Source: an uncultured Prevotellaceae bacterium | Lineage (GTDB): Bacteria; Bacteroidota; Bacteroidia; Bacteroidales; Bacteroidaceae | Direction of reading: 5' to 3' | NCBI GenBank assembly: GCA_900318885.1 | Contig: ONMN01000019.1 | Location: forward strand, 1 to 64,000 | Length of the DNA: 64,000 nucleotides | Shown here: positions 35,186 through 43,353 of the stretch, in pieces | Position numbering within the stretch: position 1 is the stretch's first letter | Layout of the letters: each line of letters begins with the position of its first letter | The notes under the pieces: generated by a model | Database searches by the model: none | Seen by the model: the letters and a program-made list of their open reading frames with translations, nothing else | Told to the model about the DNA's origin: nothing | Translations under genes and position numbers: made by a program

Positions 35186-36294
35186 GCCATCAGTGTTTGT
35201 ACTATTCTATCTGCCGTACGTCCGTCCCAACGGTCGGGCAACGAGCCATTTTTCCATTCTCCACGGACCATCGCCGTCAGCTCGTCGCGCAGACGGCCGG
35301 CATCCTCGCCGACCAGCACGTTGGTGCCAACCTTGACGGTCTCGATATGTTCGGTATAGGAATTCAGCGTGATGCAGGGCACGTGGTTGAACGTAGCCTC
35401 CTCGGCGACATTGCCGGAATCAGTGATGACACCCAAGGCATGCGACGAGAGATAGCCGAACTCCAGATAAGACAGGGAAGGTACGACGCGGAAGGCGGCA
35501 TGACGGGAAGCCAGCTCGGCAGCCTTGCCGCGCAGGGGCGCCAGAGCGGGTATGTCGCCAGCCACCTGAGCGATGGCATCCATCATCGTCTCCAGTTTGT
35601 CGCTGTCGGCAATGAGTGCCTTGCGGTTGACGGTAAACACCAGATAGCGTCCGTCCTGAATGCTGTCGAGACATGCCGGACGCTGCCAGCGCGACTGGTT
35701 CTGACGGAGGGTGTCCATGAGGATATTGCCAACCATATAAATGCGATGCAGCTCAGCTCCTTCGCGCGTTGCAATACTGCTGGATCCTGCGCCTGCCGTA
35801 AACAATAAATCACTTAAACCATCGATGACTAACCTATTGATTTCCTTAGGCATACTAACATCGAACGAGCGTGTACCGGCAACGATATGAGCCAGACGAA
35901 GACCACGTTTCTTGGTGACGATAGCTGCCGCCATCGTGGAGGCGAGATCGTCGACGACAATGACGGTATCGAAGGCGTGAGCCTCCAGATAATGCTCGAA
36001 TTCGGCCATCACGCGACCCGTCAGTTCGTTGAGATTCTCGCAGTCGACACCCAGCCACGCATCGGGCTCGGGCATCTGCAGGTCGGAGAACAGCGTCGGT
36101 TCAAGCGTGGGGTCGTCCTGACGACCGGCATAGACCAGTTCGTAGGTGATGCCTTCGGTCTGACTGATGGCGCGGATGATGGGCGCCACCTTCACGAAAT
36201 TCGGTCGTGCACCGGTGAAGATGCACACGCGGACCATTGTCCCTCGTGCGTACCTTATCATATTATTATTACCGTCTGTCGGGGTCGGATTCAT
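35182..36294 (-). CDS. UDP-GlcNAc 2-epimerase-like protein lacking canonical catalytic residues
   Basis: The 370-residue protein has the GT-B fold of WecB: 'CIFTGARPNFVKVAPII' at the N-terminus and 'GVITDSGNVAEEATFNHVPC' in the C-domain. The catalytic set is incomplete compared with E. coli WecB (D95, E117, E131, H213, from memory). Asp116 and Glu151 are kept, but Val138 stands where HVEAG has Glu, and Asn223 (TVNR) where GHR has His. A classic non-hydrolysing epimerase reaction is therefore doubtful. It overlaps cobD by 4 bp. Start 36294 follows the -7 box at 36320-36327. Confidence 0.75.
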   Translation of the reverse strand: MNPTPTDGNNNMIRYARGTMVRVCIFTGARPNFVKVAPIIRAISQTEGITYELVYAGRQDDPTLEPTLFSDLQMPEPDAWLGVDCENLNELTGRVMAEFEHYLEAHAFDTVIVVDDLASTMAAAIVTKKRGLRLAHIVAGTRSFDVSMPKEINRLVIDGLSDLLFTAGAGSSSIATREGAELHRIYMVGNILMDTLRQNQSRWQRPACLDSIQDGRYLVFTVNRKALIADSDKLETMMDAIAQVAGDIPALAPLRGKAAELASRHAAFRVVPSLSYLEFGYLSSHALGVITDSGNVAEEATFNHVPCITLNSYTEHIETVKVGTNVLVGEDAGRLRDELTAMVRGEWKNGSLPDRWDGRTADRIVQTLMA

Positions 36295-36319
36295 CTTAAT
36301 AATCTCTAAAATTTGACTG

Positions 36320-36327
36320 CAAAGATA
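36320..36327 (-). promoter_or_regulatory. -7 box of the epimerase-like gene and cobD
   Basis: TATCTTTG on the minus strand, 25 nt before the ATG at 36294. Confidence 0.55.
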
Positions 36328-36389
36328 CGAAAAATAATTTTTTTTAGAAAAAAAAGGCAAGAATATTTTTATATCACGCTGAAAATTAG

Positions 36390-36397
36390 TAACTTTG
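36390..36397 (+). promoter_or_regulatory. -7 box of the HU gene
   Basis: TAACTTTG, 40 nt before the ATG at 36438. Confidence 0.55.
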
Positions 36398-36437
36398 CAG
36401 CCCGAAACATGAATTTAATAAAAATATTTATACAAAA

Positions 36438-36713
36438 ATGACAAAAGCAGACATTATCAACAATATCGCTGAGAAGACGGGGTTACCGAAGAAGGATATT
36501 GCCATTGCTGTTGAAGCATTTATGGGCGAGATACGCGATTGTATAGCAAAAGACAAGGAGCCGGTGTTCCTTCGCGGCTTTGGTACGTTTACCATCAAGC
36601 ACCGCGCCAAGAAGACCGCACGTAACATTTCGAGAAACGTCACGATGATTATCGACGCACACGATATCCCCTCGTTCAAGCCTGCAAAGAGTTTTGTAGA
36701 AAAAATGCAATAA
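36438..36713 (+). CDS. HU/IHF family DNA-binding protein
   Basis: This is a 91-residue histone-like protein. The N-terminal helices (KADIINNIAEKTGLPKKDIAIAVEAFM) and the core 'GEIRDCIAKDKEPVFLRGFGTF' are typical of HU. The DNA-binding arm is atypical in its middle (RAKKTARNISRNVTMIIDAHDIPSFKPAKSF) but keeps the closing 'PSFKPAKSF'. It would dimerise and bend DNA. It is followed after 28 bp by a tiny basic protein gene and probably shares its transcript. Confidence 0.9.
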   Translation: MTKADIINNIAEKTGLPKKDIAIAVEAFMGEIRDCIAKDKEPVFLRGFGTFTIKHRAKKTARNISRNVTMIIDAHDIPSFKPAKSFVEKMQ

Positions 36714-36741
36714 TTCACAATTTTAATAAGTTTATCACATT

Positions 36742-36831
36742 ATGCCAAACGGAAAGAAAAAGAAGGGCCACAAGATGGCTACTCACAAGCGCAAGAAGAG
36801 ACTGCGCAAGAATCGTCATAAGAGCAAGTAA
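36742..36831 (+). CDS. 29-residue very basic protein, COX24/AURKAIP1-like
   Basis: This short gene encodes MPNGKKKKGHKMATHKRKK followed by ten more residues ending KSK: 18 of 29 residues are Lys, Arg or His. The KM-x-x-HK-x-KK pattern resembles the COX24/bS22 family of tiny ribosome-associated proteins, so a ribosomal role is plausible but not proven. It lies between HU and rng and ends 24 bp before a clear terminator (36855-36903). Both flanking genes run the same way. Confidence 0.75.
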   Translation: MPNGKKKKGHKMATHKRKKRLRKNRHKSK

Positions 36832-36854
36832 GCCCTGACGAGCAAGAAAGAATG

Positions 36855-36903
36855 AAAGGAGTGTACCAGCGAGGCTAACGAGTTTCAACGGTACGCTCTT
36901 TTA
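36855..36903 (+). terminator. Terminator of the HU/small basic protein unit
   Basis: AGGAGTGTACC pairs with GGTACGCTCTT around a 22-nt loop (one G-T pair), followed by TTTT. Confidence 0.7.
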
Positions 36904-36943
36904 AAGTACTAAAAGAATAGAGTAAATAACAAGAAACAGAGAC

Positions 36944-38524
36944 ATGACAAGCGAACTCATCATCGATGTTCAGCCGAAAGAGATCTCGATGGCCCTGCTC
37001 GAGGACAAGAATCTGGTGGAATACCAGAACGAGAAACGCGAGGAGGCCAGCTACTCGGTCGGCAACATCTATCTGGGCCGTGTGCGCAAGCTCATGCCCG
37101 GACTGAACGCCTGCTTCGTTGACGTAGGCTCCGAGCGCGACGCCTTTCTCCACTATCTTGACTTAGGCACTCAATTCAGCTCTTACGAAAAGTACCTGAA
37201 ACAGGTACAAAGCGACAAGAAGAAACTTTATCCCATTGCCAAGGCAACGCACCAGCCCGACCTGCCGAAGGAAGGCAGCGTGGCAACAACGTTGAAAGTG
37301 GGTCAGGAGGTATTGGTACAGGTGGTAAAAGAACCCATCAATACCAAGGGTCCGCGCCTGTCGTGCGAACTGAGCTTCGCAGGACGATTCATGGTACTCA
37401 TGCCGTTCGGAGATAAGGTTTCGGTTTCTTCAAAAATCAAGAAAGGCGAAGAGCGCGCCCGACTGAAGCAACTCGTCCAGAGCATCCGCCCCAAGAACTT
37501 CGGTGTCATCGTACGTACATCGGCCGAAGGCAAGCGTGTGGCTGAGCTCGACAAGGAGATGAAGGCGCTCGTCAAACGATGGGAAGACACCATCACCAAG
37601 GCCCAGAAAGCCACGAAGACCCCTCAGTTGTGTTACGAGGAGACTGGTCGTGCGGTGGCCTTGCTACGTGACGTGTTCGACCCCACGTATGACGGCATCT
37701 ACGTGAATGACGAGGACATTTTCCAGCAGGTTCGGGACTACGTGTCACTCATCGCCCCAGAGAAACAGGACATTGTCAAGAAGTATAACGGCAATGTACC
37801 TATCTTCGACAATTTCAATGTCACCAAGCAGCTCAAGTCGAGTTTCGGAAAGACGGTGAACTACAAGCGCGGAGCATACCTCATCATTCAGCATACAGAG
37901 GCCATGCACGTCGTAGACGTGAACTCCGGCAACCGTACACGTGCCGAAAACGGACAGGAGGCCAACGCACTGGAGGTGAACCTCGGTGCTGCCGACGAGC
38001 TGGCACGCCAGTTGCGACTGCGCGATATGGGTGGCATCATCGTCGTCGACTTCATTGACATGAATCTTGCCGAAGACCGTCAAATGCTCTATGAACGCAT
38101 GTGTAAGAACATGCAGAAAGACAGAGCGCGCCACAACATCCTGCCGCTGTCGAAGTTCGGACTGATGCAGATTACGCGTCAGCGTGTCCGTCCGGCTATG
38201 GATGTCAACGTAGAAGAAACCTGCCCCACCTGCTTTGGCAAGGGCAAAATCAAGTCGTCTATCCTGTTTACGGACCAATTGGAGAGCAAGATTGACCGCC
38301 TGGTCAACAAGATAGGCATCCGCAAGTTCTACCTGCATGTTCATCCTTACGTTGCCGCCTACATCAATCAGGGCCTCGTATCGCTGAAACACCGGTGGAT
38401 CATGAAATACGGTATGGGTGTCCATATCGTTCCTTCTCAGAAATTAGCTTTCCTGCAGTACGAATTCTACGACAAGGAGCGTCAGTATATTGACATGCAG
38501 GAGGAGATTGAGACAAATGACTGA
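36944..38524 (+). CDS. rng: Ribonuclease G (RNase E/G family)
   Basis: This single-strand specific endoribonuclease of 526 residues takes part in rRNA maturation and mRNA decay. An S1-like domain is near the N-terminus ('SVGNIYLGRVRKLMPGLNACFVDVG' region). The catalytic DNase I-like core has 'VDVNSGNRTRAENGQEAN' and 'GGIIVVDFIDM', giving the two metal-binding Asp. The Zn-link is CPTCFGKG. The C-terminal small domain is complete and there is no long RNase E-type tail. There is 112 bp upstream, partly a terminator; I saw no clear -7 box. Confidence 0.93.
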   Translation: MTSELIIDVQPKEISMALLEDKNLVEYQNEKREEASYSVGNIYLGRVRKLMPGLNACFVDVGSERDAFLHYLDLGTQFSSYEKYLKQVQSDKKKLYPIAKATHQPDLPKEGSVATTLKVGQEVLVQVVKEPINTKGPRLSCELSFAGRFMVLMPFGDKVSVSSKIKKGEERARLKQLVQSIRPKNFGVIVRTSAEGKRVAELDKEMKALVKRWEDTITKAQKATKTPQLCYEETGRAVALLRDVFDPTYDGIYVNDEDIFQQVRDYVSLIAPEKQDIVKKYNGNVPIFDNFNVTKQLKSSFGKTVNYKRGAYLIIQHTEAMHVVDVNSGNRTRAENGQEANALEVNLGAADELARQLRLRDMGGIIVVDFIDMNLAEDRQMLYERMCKNMQKDRARHNILPLSKFGLMQITRQRVRPAMDVNVEETCPTCFGKGKIKSSILFTDQLESKIDRLVNKIGIRKFYLHVHPYVAAYINQGLVSLKHRWIMKYGMGVHIVPSQKLAFLQYEFYDKERQYIDMQEEIETND

Positions 38525-38532
38525 CAAAATTG

Positions 38533-38566
38533 CACGTTGAACATTGAACGTTGAATATTGAACGTT
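38533..38566 (+). repeat. Short TTGAACG/TTGAACA/TTGAATA repeat before the glycosyltransferase
   Basis: Four units of about 8 bp (gttgaac, attgaac, gttgaat, attgaac) fill the rng-glycosyltransferase spacer up to the ATG. Confidence 0.65.
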
Positions 38567-39832
38567 ATGGCAGCATTGAAAATAGCATTCTGGATATGTG
38601 CATTCCTCGTATTCTATACCTATCTGGGATATGGCATGCTGCTATGGCTGTTGGTCAGACTGAAACGCATCGTGAGGGGCAAGGCCGAGAGGAAGGCTTT
38701 GCCCACTGACGAAGCGGAACTGCCAGAGGTAACCTTCATGATCTGTGCCTACAACGAACAGAACGTCGTGGACATGAAGATGGAAAACACGCTGCAATTG
38801 GATTATCCGCACGACAAACTCCATATTATGTGGGTCACCGACGGCTCAACAGATCAGACAAACGAACGGCTGGCACGCTATGCGGACGTCGAGGTGGTGT
38901 TCAGCCCAGAGCGTCGCGGCAAGACCGCCGCACTGAATCACGGCATCAGCATGGTGCGTTCGGAGATTACCATGATGACCGATGCCAACACCATTGTCAA
39001 TCGGGAGGCCGTACGCGAGATAGTACGTTGTTTCCAAGACCCGCAAGTGGCTTGTGTGGCCGGTGAAAAACGCGTGATGGCACGTCACGAGGGACAAACC
39101 GCAGCTGAGGGCGCCAAAATAAACAAGGTCAGTCAAGCCGTAGCCGAAGGCGCCAAAATAAACAAGGTCAGTCAAGCCGTAGCCGAAGGCGAAGGCTTAT
39201 ATTGGAAATACGAAAGTGCCCTGAAGCGCATGGACAGCGAGCTGTACTCCGCCATGGGTGCCGCAGGCGAACTGAATGCCATCCGGACGCGGTTCTATGA
39301 GCCCATGCCCGAAACGGCACTGCTCGACGATTTCGTAATGTCGATGCGCATGGTGGACCAAGGATATAAGATTGCCTACACGTCGGATGCTTACGCGATG
39401 GAATACGGTTCGGCCGACCTTACGGAAGAGTCGAAGCGCAAACGCCGCATTGCCGCAGGAGGACTGCAGAGCGTGTGGTGGCTCCGTCAGATGATGAATC
39501 CCTTCCGTCGTCCCGTGGTGGCCTTCCAGTTTGTCAGTCACCGCGTACTGCGCTGGACTATCACACCCATTGCCCTACTCGCCCTCATTCCCCTGAATGT
39601 CGCGCTAGTGTTCCTCAAGGCTGGCACCGTCTACAACGTCATCTGGATTCTTCAGGTGCTGTTCTACCTCGCAGCCCTCGCCTCCTGGATGTTGGAAAAA
39701 CAGGGGCGCAAAAACAAGCTGCTCTATGTGCCTTACTACTTTCTCTTCATGAACCTCAACGTTTTCCGAGGTATGAAGTATCTCTCCACCCACAAAACAT
39801 CCGGTGCATGGGAAAAAGCCAAACGCGGATAG
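38567..39832 (+). CDS. Family 2 glycosyltransferase, membrane-bound, with 13-residue duplication
   Basis: The 421-residue enzyme has one N-terminal membrane helix (about 5-27). The GT2 catalytic domain shows 'VTFMICAYNEQNVV', the DGS of 'VTDGSTDQTNERL', the 'MTDANTIV' DxD-like site, 'EDDFVMS'-type LLDDFVMSMRM, and 'RKRRIAAGGLQSVWW', in short form QSVWW matching Q-x-x-R/W-W. Three membrane helices close it. It should transfer a sugar from a nucleotide donor to a membrane-linked acceptor. Between the donor and acceptor halves, the 13-residue unit AEGAKINKVSQAV occurs twice in tandem (39104-39181). The start is taken at ATG 38567 rather than an upstream TTG. Confidence 0.85.
   Translation: MAALKIAFWICAFLVFYTYLGYGMLLWLLVRLKRIVRGKAERKALPTDEAELPEVTFMICAYNEQNVVDMKMENTLQLDYPHDKLHIMWVTDGSTDQTNERLARYADVEVVFSPERRGKTAALNHGISMVRSEITMMTDANTIVNREAVREIVRCFQDPQVACVAGEKRVMARHEGQTAAEGAKINKVSQAVAEGAKINKVSQAVAEGEGLYWKYESALKRMDSELYSAMGAAGELNAIRTRFYEPMPETALLDDFVMSMRMVDQGYKIAYTSDAYAMEYGSADLTEESKRKRRIAAGGLQSVWWLRQMMNPFRRPVVAFQFVSHRVLRWTITPIALLALIPLNVALVFLKAGTVYNVIWILQVLFYLAALASWMLEKQGRKNKLLYVPYYFLFMNLNVFRGMKYLSTHKTSGAWEKAKRG
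39104..39181 (+). repeat. 39-bp perfect tandem duplication inside the glycosyltransferase gene
   Basis: Two units, 39104-39142 and 39143-39181, differ only in silent or near-silent edge bases and encode AEGAKINKVSQAV twice. A third partial start (AEGEG) follows. Confidence 0.85.
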
Positions 39833-39918
39833 TTATCTTAATAACCAACATTACCTCTCATTATACTTTTTTAAAGATTTTTTATCGTATTTTCTTCGCC
39901 TTTTTAGCCGATTATTCG

Positions 39919-39926
39919 TAACTTTG
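39919..39926 (+). promoter_or_regulatory. -7 box of the hybrid kinase gene
   Basis: TAACTTTG, 38 nt before the ATG at 39965. Confidence 0.55.
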
Positions 39927-39964
39927 TACCCAAATTTGCGATTTATAGATTAATACTGAAAAGG

Positions 39965-41215
39965 ATGGAGCAAAACGAACGCGAGACGCTATTGCAGAAG
40001 TTAGCCGAGACGAATGCGAAACTTCACTCGGTGGAACTGCAATTAGAAGCCGCAAACAAAAAATTGAACGAATACGAAGAAAAAGCGAAGAAGGCAGAGC
40101 AGGCCAGCCGCATGAAGTCGCTTTTCCTCGCTAATATGAGTCACGAGATACGTACTCCCTTGAATGCCATCGAGGGCTTTTCTCGCGTGATGGCGGAAAC
40201 GGACTCTCCGGAAGACCGTATGAAATATATGGAAATCATCGAGAGTAACAACGGGCGTCTGTTGTCGCTCATCAACGACATCCTTGACCTATCGCGCGTA
40301 GAGGCCGGTGAAATCAGCATCAAGAAAGGAATGACCGACCTGAATGATCTCTGCCATAGCCTGCAAAACATCTTCAAGTTCCGCTGTCCGGATTCACTGC
40401 AGCTCATTTGGAACAAGCCGAACATGAAGGTAACACTCAACACCGATGCCAACCGAGTGACACAGGTATTCTCGAACCTGATAGGTAATGCGTTGAAACA
40501 TACGGTGAAAGGCAGTATCACTTATGGATACCGACTCATCAACGACGGCACAGATGTAGAGTTCTTTGTTACCGATACAGGCTCTGGTATTGACCCCAAC
40601 GACCTTGAGAACATCTTCGGTACGTATGTGTCGCGCGATGCCGACGAGCAAAAAGGCTATGGGTTGGGACTGGCTCTGTGTAAGACAATCGTTGAGAAGA
40701 TGGACGGAACAATCAGCGTACAGTCGAAACTGGGCGAAGGTTCTACATTCCGCTTTGTGCTGCCCTTCGAGGGTACCATTGGCGGCATGAGCAAGAACAG
40801 CCGCACGACGACTAACTCGCGAACCATCCGTTCGACAACAATGACCAACCTGAAGAATGCCCCGCTGATATTGGTGGCAGAAGACGAGGACAGCAACTTC
40901 GAACTGGTACGTATCGTACTTTCGAAGCGCTATCGTCTGTTACGCGCTGTGAATGGCATCGAGGCGGTGACTCTCTGTGAAGACGAACAGCCAAACCTCG
41001 TTCTGATGGACATCCGTATGCCAGGCATGAACGGACTGGATGCCACCCGAATCATCAAAGAAGTCAATCACGACATACCGATTATAGCGCTCTCGGCTTA
41101 TGCCTTCGACGAGAATATCCGTGAGGCAAAGGCCGCAGGTTGCGATGAATTCATGGCAAAACCCTTCCGTGTAGAGGATTTGTTGGATACAGTAGAAAAA
41201 TACGTCAAGAAATAA
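39965..41215 (+). CDS. Soluble hybrid histidine kinase with receiver domain
   Basis: The 416-residue cytoplasmic signalling protein has no membrane segment. Residues 1-48 form a coiled coil. HisKA follows with phospho-acceptor His60 in MSHEIRTPLNAI. HATPase_c has N-box 'FSNLIGNALKHT', G1 'VTDTGSGID' and G2 'GYGLGLALCK'. The receiver domain (about 298-416) has 'LVAEDEDSN' and acceptor Asp349 in LMDIRMPG, then 'AYAF' and the conserved Lys in MAKPF. No input domain is recognisable, so the coiled coil may bind a partner. It is followed after 15 bp by the EEP gene, probably in one operon. Confidence 0.9.
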   Translation: MEQNERETLLQKLAETNAKLHSVELQLEAANKKLNEYEEKAKKAEQASRMKSLFLANMSHEIRTPLNAIEGFSRVMAETDSPEDRMKYMEIIESNNGRLLSLINDILDLSRVEAGEISIKKGMTDLNDLCHSLQNIFKFRCPDSLQLIWNKPNMKVTLNTDANRVTQVFSNLIGNALKHTVKGSITYGYRLINDGTDVEFFVTDTGSGIDPNDLENIFGTYVSRDADEQKGYGLGLALCKTIVEKMDGTISVQSKLGEGSTFRFVLPFEGTIGGMSKNSRTTTNSRTIRSTTMTNLKNAPLILVAEDEDSNFELVRIVLSKRYRLLRAVNGIEAVTLCEDEQPNLVLMDIRMPGMNGLDATRIIKEVNHDIPIIALSAYAFDENIREAKAAGCDEFMAKPFRVEDLLDTVEKYVKK

Positions 41216-41230
41216 CAATAGTCATACGAT

Positions 41231-42298
41231 ATGGGCAAATTAGCAGTATATAAGTACATCTCGATGATGTTTTTAGTGATACAGTGCATTTTGACTGCAT
41301 TTACCATTGTAGCACTCTTTGGCGGTGACGTCAATCCCGCAGGACACTCGGCACGCGCCATGCTGGTATATATTCTGCCTGTTCTCATTGCCGCCAACGT
41401 TCTCATGCTGATTTTTTGGCTGGTACGTCGCAAGTGGATATATGCTCTTATTCCCACGATTACCATAGCCTGCTGTGTTCCCTATATTGGCACGATTTAC
41501 CAGTTTGGCTCCCTCGACAAGAAAGCCGAAGCAGAAAAGGGACTGAAGATTGCAACGTATAACGTAGCGATGTTCGGACGCGAGACATCGGGATTCCAGG
41601 CACAGGACATCCTGGCACAGATGCGTCGTCAGAAGGTGGACGTGCTGTGTATGCAGGAGTATAGCGAGATGAGCGGTGACAAGAAGAACTCAAAGAACTA
41701 CATGGAGTACTTCCCCTATATGGCCGTTGGTCGTGGGGATATGGTGGTGTTCAGCCGTTATCCCATCAAGGACAGCAAGACAATAGATTTCGACGACTCA
41801 AACCAGAGTGCCATGTGGGCAGACGTAGATGTCAAAGGACAAGCCATACGATTCTTCAATGTTCACTTGGAAACCACAGGCATCAACCGCACCATGCATC
41901 AGGCGAGCAAATTGCAGGCAAAAAATCCGTATGAAGACTTCAGTCCAAGCAACAGCCGTGTGATGAATGCGCTGTTCGGCAACTATATGCTGGGCATGAT
42001 GTTCCGTGCGGGACAGGCCATCACGATTGCCAACGAGAAACGCCAGACGGAGAAACCCTGTATCATCTGCGGTGACTTCAACGACGTGCCATACTCGTTT
42101 GTCTATAATACGATGTTAGGTGACATGGTGGACGGCTTCAAGGAATGCGGTTCGGGATGGATGCACACCTATCGCGGTAAGAAGGCTGTCCGCATCGACT
42201 ATATCTTCCACGATAAGTTCTTCAAGGGACTGACCTACTACAAGGAGGATCTGACGACATCAGACCACCTGCCGGTATTCATGAAGGTAACATACTGA
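41231..42298 (+). CDS. Endonuclease/exonuclease/phosphatase family membrane protein
   Basis: This 355-residue protein starts with three membrane helices (about 10-30, 38-58, 63-85). An EEP domain follows, with 'IATYNVAMFG', 'VDVLCMQEYSEM', 'FFNVHLETTG', 'CGDFNDVPYSF' and 'IDYIFHD..TSDHLPVF'. All metal and catalytic signature residues (N, E, D-x-N, S-D-H) are present. Such membrane-tethered EEP proteins are common in Bacteroidales; the substrate may be a nucleic acid, a sphingolipid or a phosphoinositide-like lipid and cannot be decided. A bidirectional terminator separates it from atpG. Confidence 0.87.
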   Translation: MGKLAVYKYISMMFLVIQCILTAFTIVALFGGDVNPAGHSARAMLVYILPVLIAANVLMLIFWLVRRKWIYALIPTITIACCVPYIGTIYQFGSLDKKAEAEKGLKIATYNVAMFGRETSGFQAQDILAQMRRQKVDVLCMQEYSEMSGDKKNSKNYMEYFPYMAVGRGDMVVFSRYPIKDSKTIDFDDSNQSAMWADVDVKGQAIRFFNVHLETTGINRTMHQASKLQAKNPYEDFSPSNSRVMNALFGNYMLGMMFRAGQAITIANEKRQTEKPCIICGDFNDVPYSFVYNTMLGDMVDGFKECGSGWMHTYRGKKAVRIDYIFHDKFFKGLTYYKEDLTTSDHLPVFMKVTY

Positions 42299-42321
42299 TT
42301 ACCCGCCCAGGTATCTTTAAA

Positions 42322-42359
42322 AAGACTGGCATCCCGCGTTGGAATGCCAGTCTTCTTTT
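42322..42359. terminator. Bidirectional terminator between the EEP gene and atpG
   Basis: AAGACTGGCAT and ATGCCAGTCTT form a perfect 11-bp stem with CTTTT on the plus side and an A-rich run (T-rich on the minus strand) on the other. Confidence 0.85.
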
Positions 42360-42378
42360 GTATGAATGAGGGGGTAGC

Positions 42379-43347
42379 CTAATTGTCAACGCTACCACCC
42401 AAAATATCAAGCAGTTCAGTGGTAATGGCCTGCTGACGACTCTTGTTGTACTGCAGGTTCAACTGGCGCAACATCTCGTCGGCATTATCCGTTGCCGTCT
42501 GCATAGCCACCATACGGGCAGCATGCTCGGAAGCCACACTGTCAAGCAATGCGGTATAGAGCATGAGGTGAGCCATCTTAGGCAAGAGCTCGGTGAGCAC
42601 AGTGTCCATGTCGGGCTCAACGATGAAGTTATCGTTCAGTGGAGCCACCTCGCCTTCCTTCACCTCCTTCTTGCGACGATTCTTCTTCAGGTAGTCCTGA
42701 GCCTTCTTCGTGGCAAGGTTCGAGGTTAGGTCGCGCTCGTGGTCACGTCCCAGCTCGCTTTCAAGGTCGATAGGCAGAAACTGTTTCTTCGTCAGCACCT
42801 GAGAGCCAGCGCTCTTAAAGTGGTGATAGATGAGTTCCACGCGGTCTATCTCGCCATTGTAAAACTTGGTACCCAACTCCATGGCGATGTCAATGCATGG
42901 CTGCACTTGGGGATGGTCAACCAGTGACGCATACTCGCCAAAGCAGTTGTAACCCAGCTTACGAGCTTTCTCAGCGACCTTACGGCCAATGGGATAAACC
43001 TCGACACTACCCTGCCCTAACTCTTCGGTATACGCATCCACCGTGCGCTGCATGAGCTTGATGATGTTCGAGTTGAAACCGCCACAAAGTGACGAGTTGC
43101 TGCTGAACACCACCAAGGCGACACGCTTCACGGGACGCTCCTGATCGAAGATAGTCTTGGGCTCTGCATCGGCCGCCAGGAACGATTTGAGGATGTGCTC
43201 CAGCATCGTCTCGTAAGGCAGCATGTTCTGGATGGCCACCTGCGCATGGTGCAACTTGGAATTGGCCACCATCTTCATGGCAGAGGTAATCTTGCGCGTC
43301 GAGTTGACTGAAGCAATACGTCCTTTAATCTCTTTCAATGAAGCCAT
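42379..43347 (-). CDS. atpG: ATP synthase F1 subunit gamma
   Basis: This is the central rotor shaft of F1 (322 residues; Bacteroidota forms are about 290-325). The N-terminal helix 'ASLKEIKGRIASVNSTRKIT' and the C-terminal 'AARMVAMQTATDNADEML' with 'YNKSRQQAITTELLDI' are the coiled-coil elements inside the alpha/beta ring. A basic insertion in the middle (KKNRRKKEVKEGEV) is usual in this phylum. It is the last gene of the atp operon, 6 bp after atpA. Confidence 0.94.
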   Translation of the reverse strand: MASLKEIKGRIASVNSTRKITSAMKMVANSKLHHAQVAIQNMLPYETMLEHILKSFLAADAEPKTIFDQERPVKRVALVVFSSNSSLCGGFNSNIIKLMQRTVDAYTEELGQGSVEVYPIGRKVAEKARKLGYNCFGEYASLVDHPQVQPCIDIAMELGTKFYNGEIDRVELIYHHFKSAGSQVLTKKQFLPIDLESELGRDHERDLTSNLATKKAQDYLKKNRRKKEVKEGEVAPLNDNFIVEPDMDTVLTELLPKMAHLMLYTALLDSVASEHAARMVAMQTATDNADEMLRQLNLQYNKSRQQAITTELLDILGGSVDN

Positions 43348-43353
43348 AGGCTA

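Noticed and set aside
34229..36437. Cobalamin riboswitch near cobD
   Set aside because: No conserved B12-box sequence or suitable leader is seen; the operon has a short leader after the -7 box at 36320.
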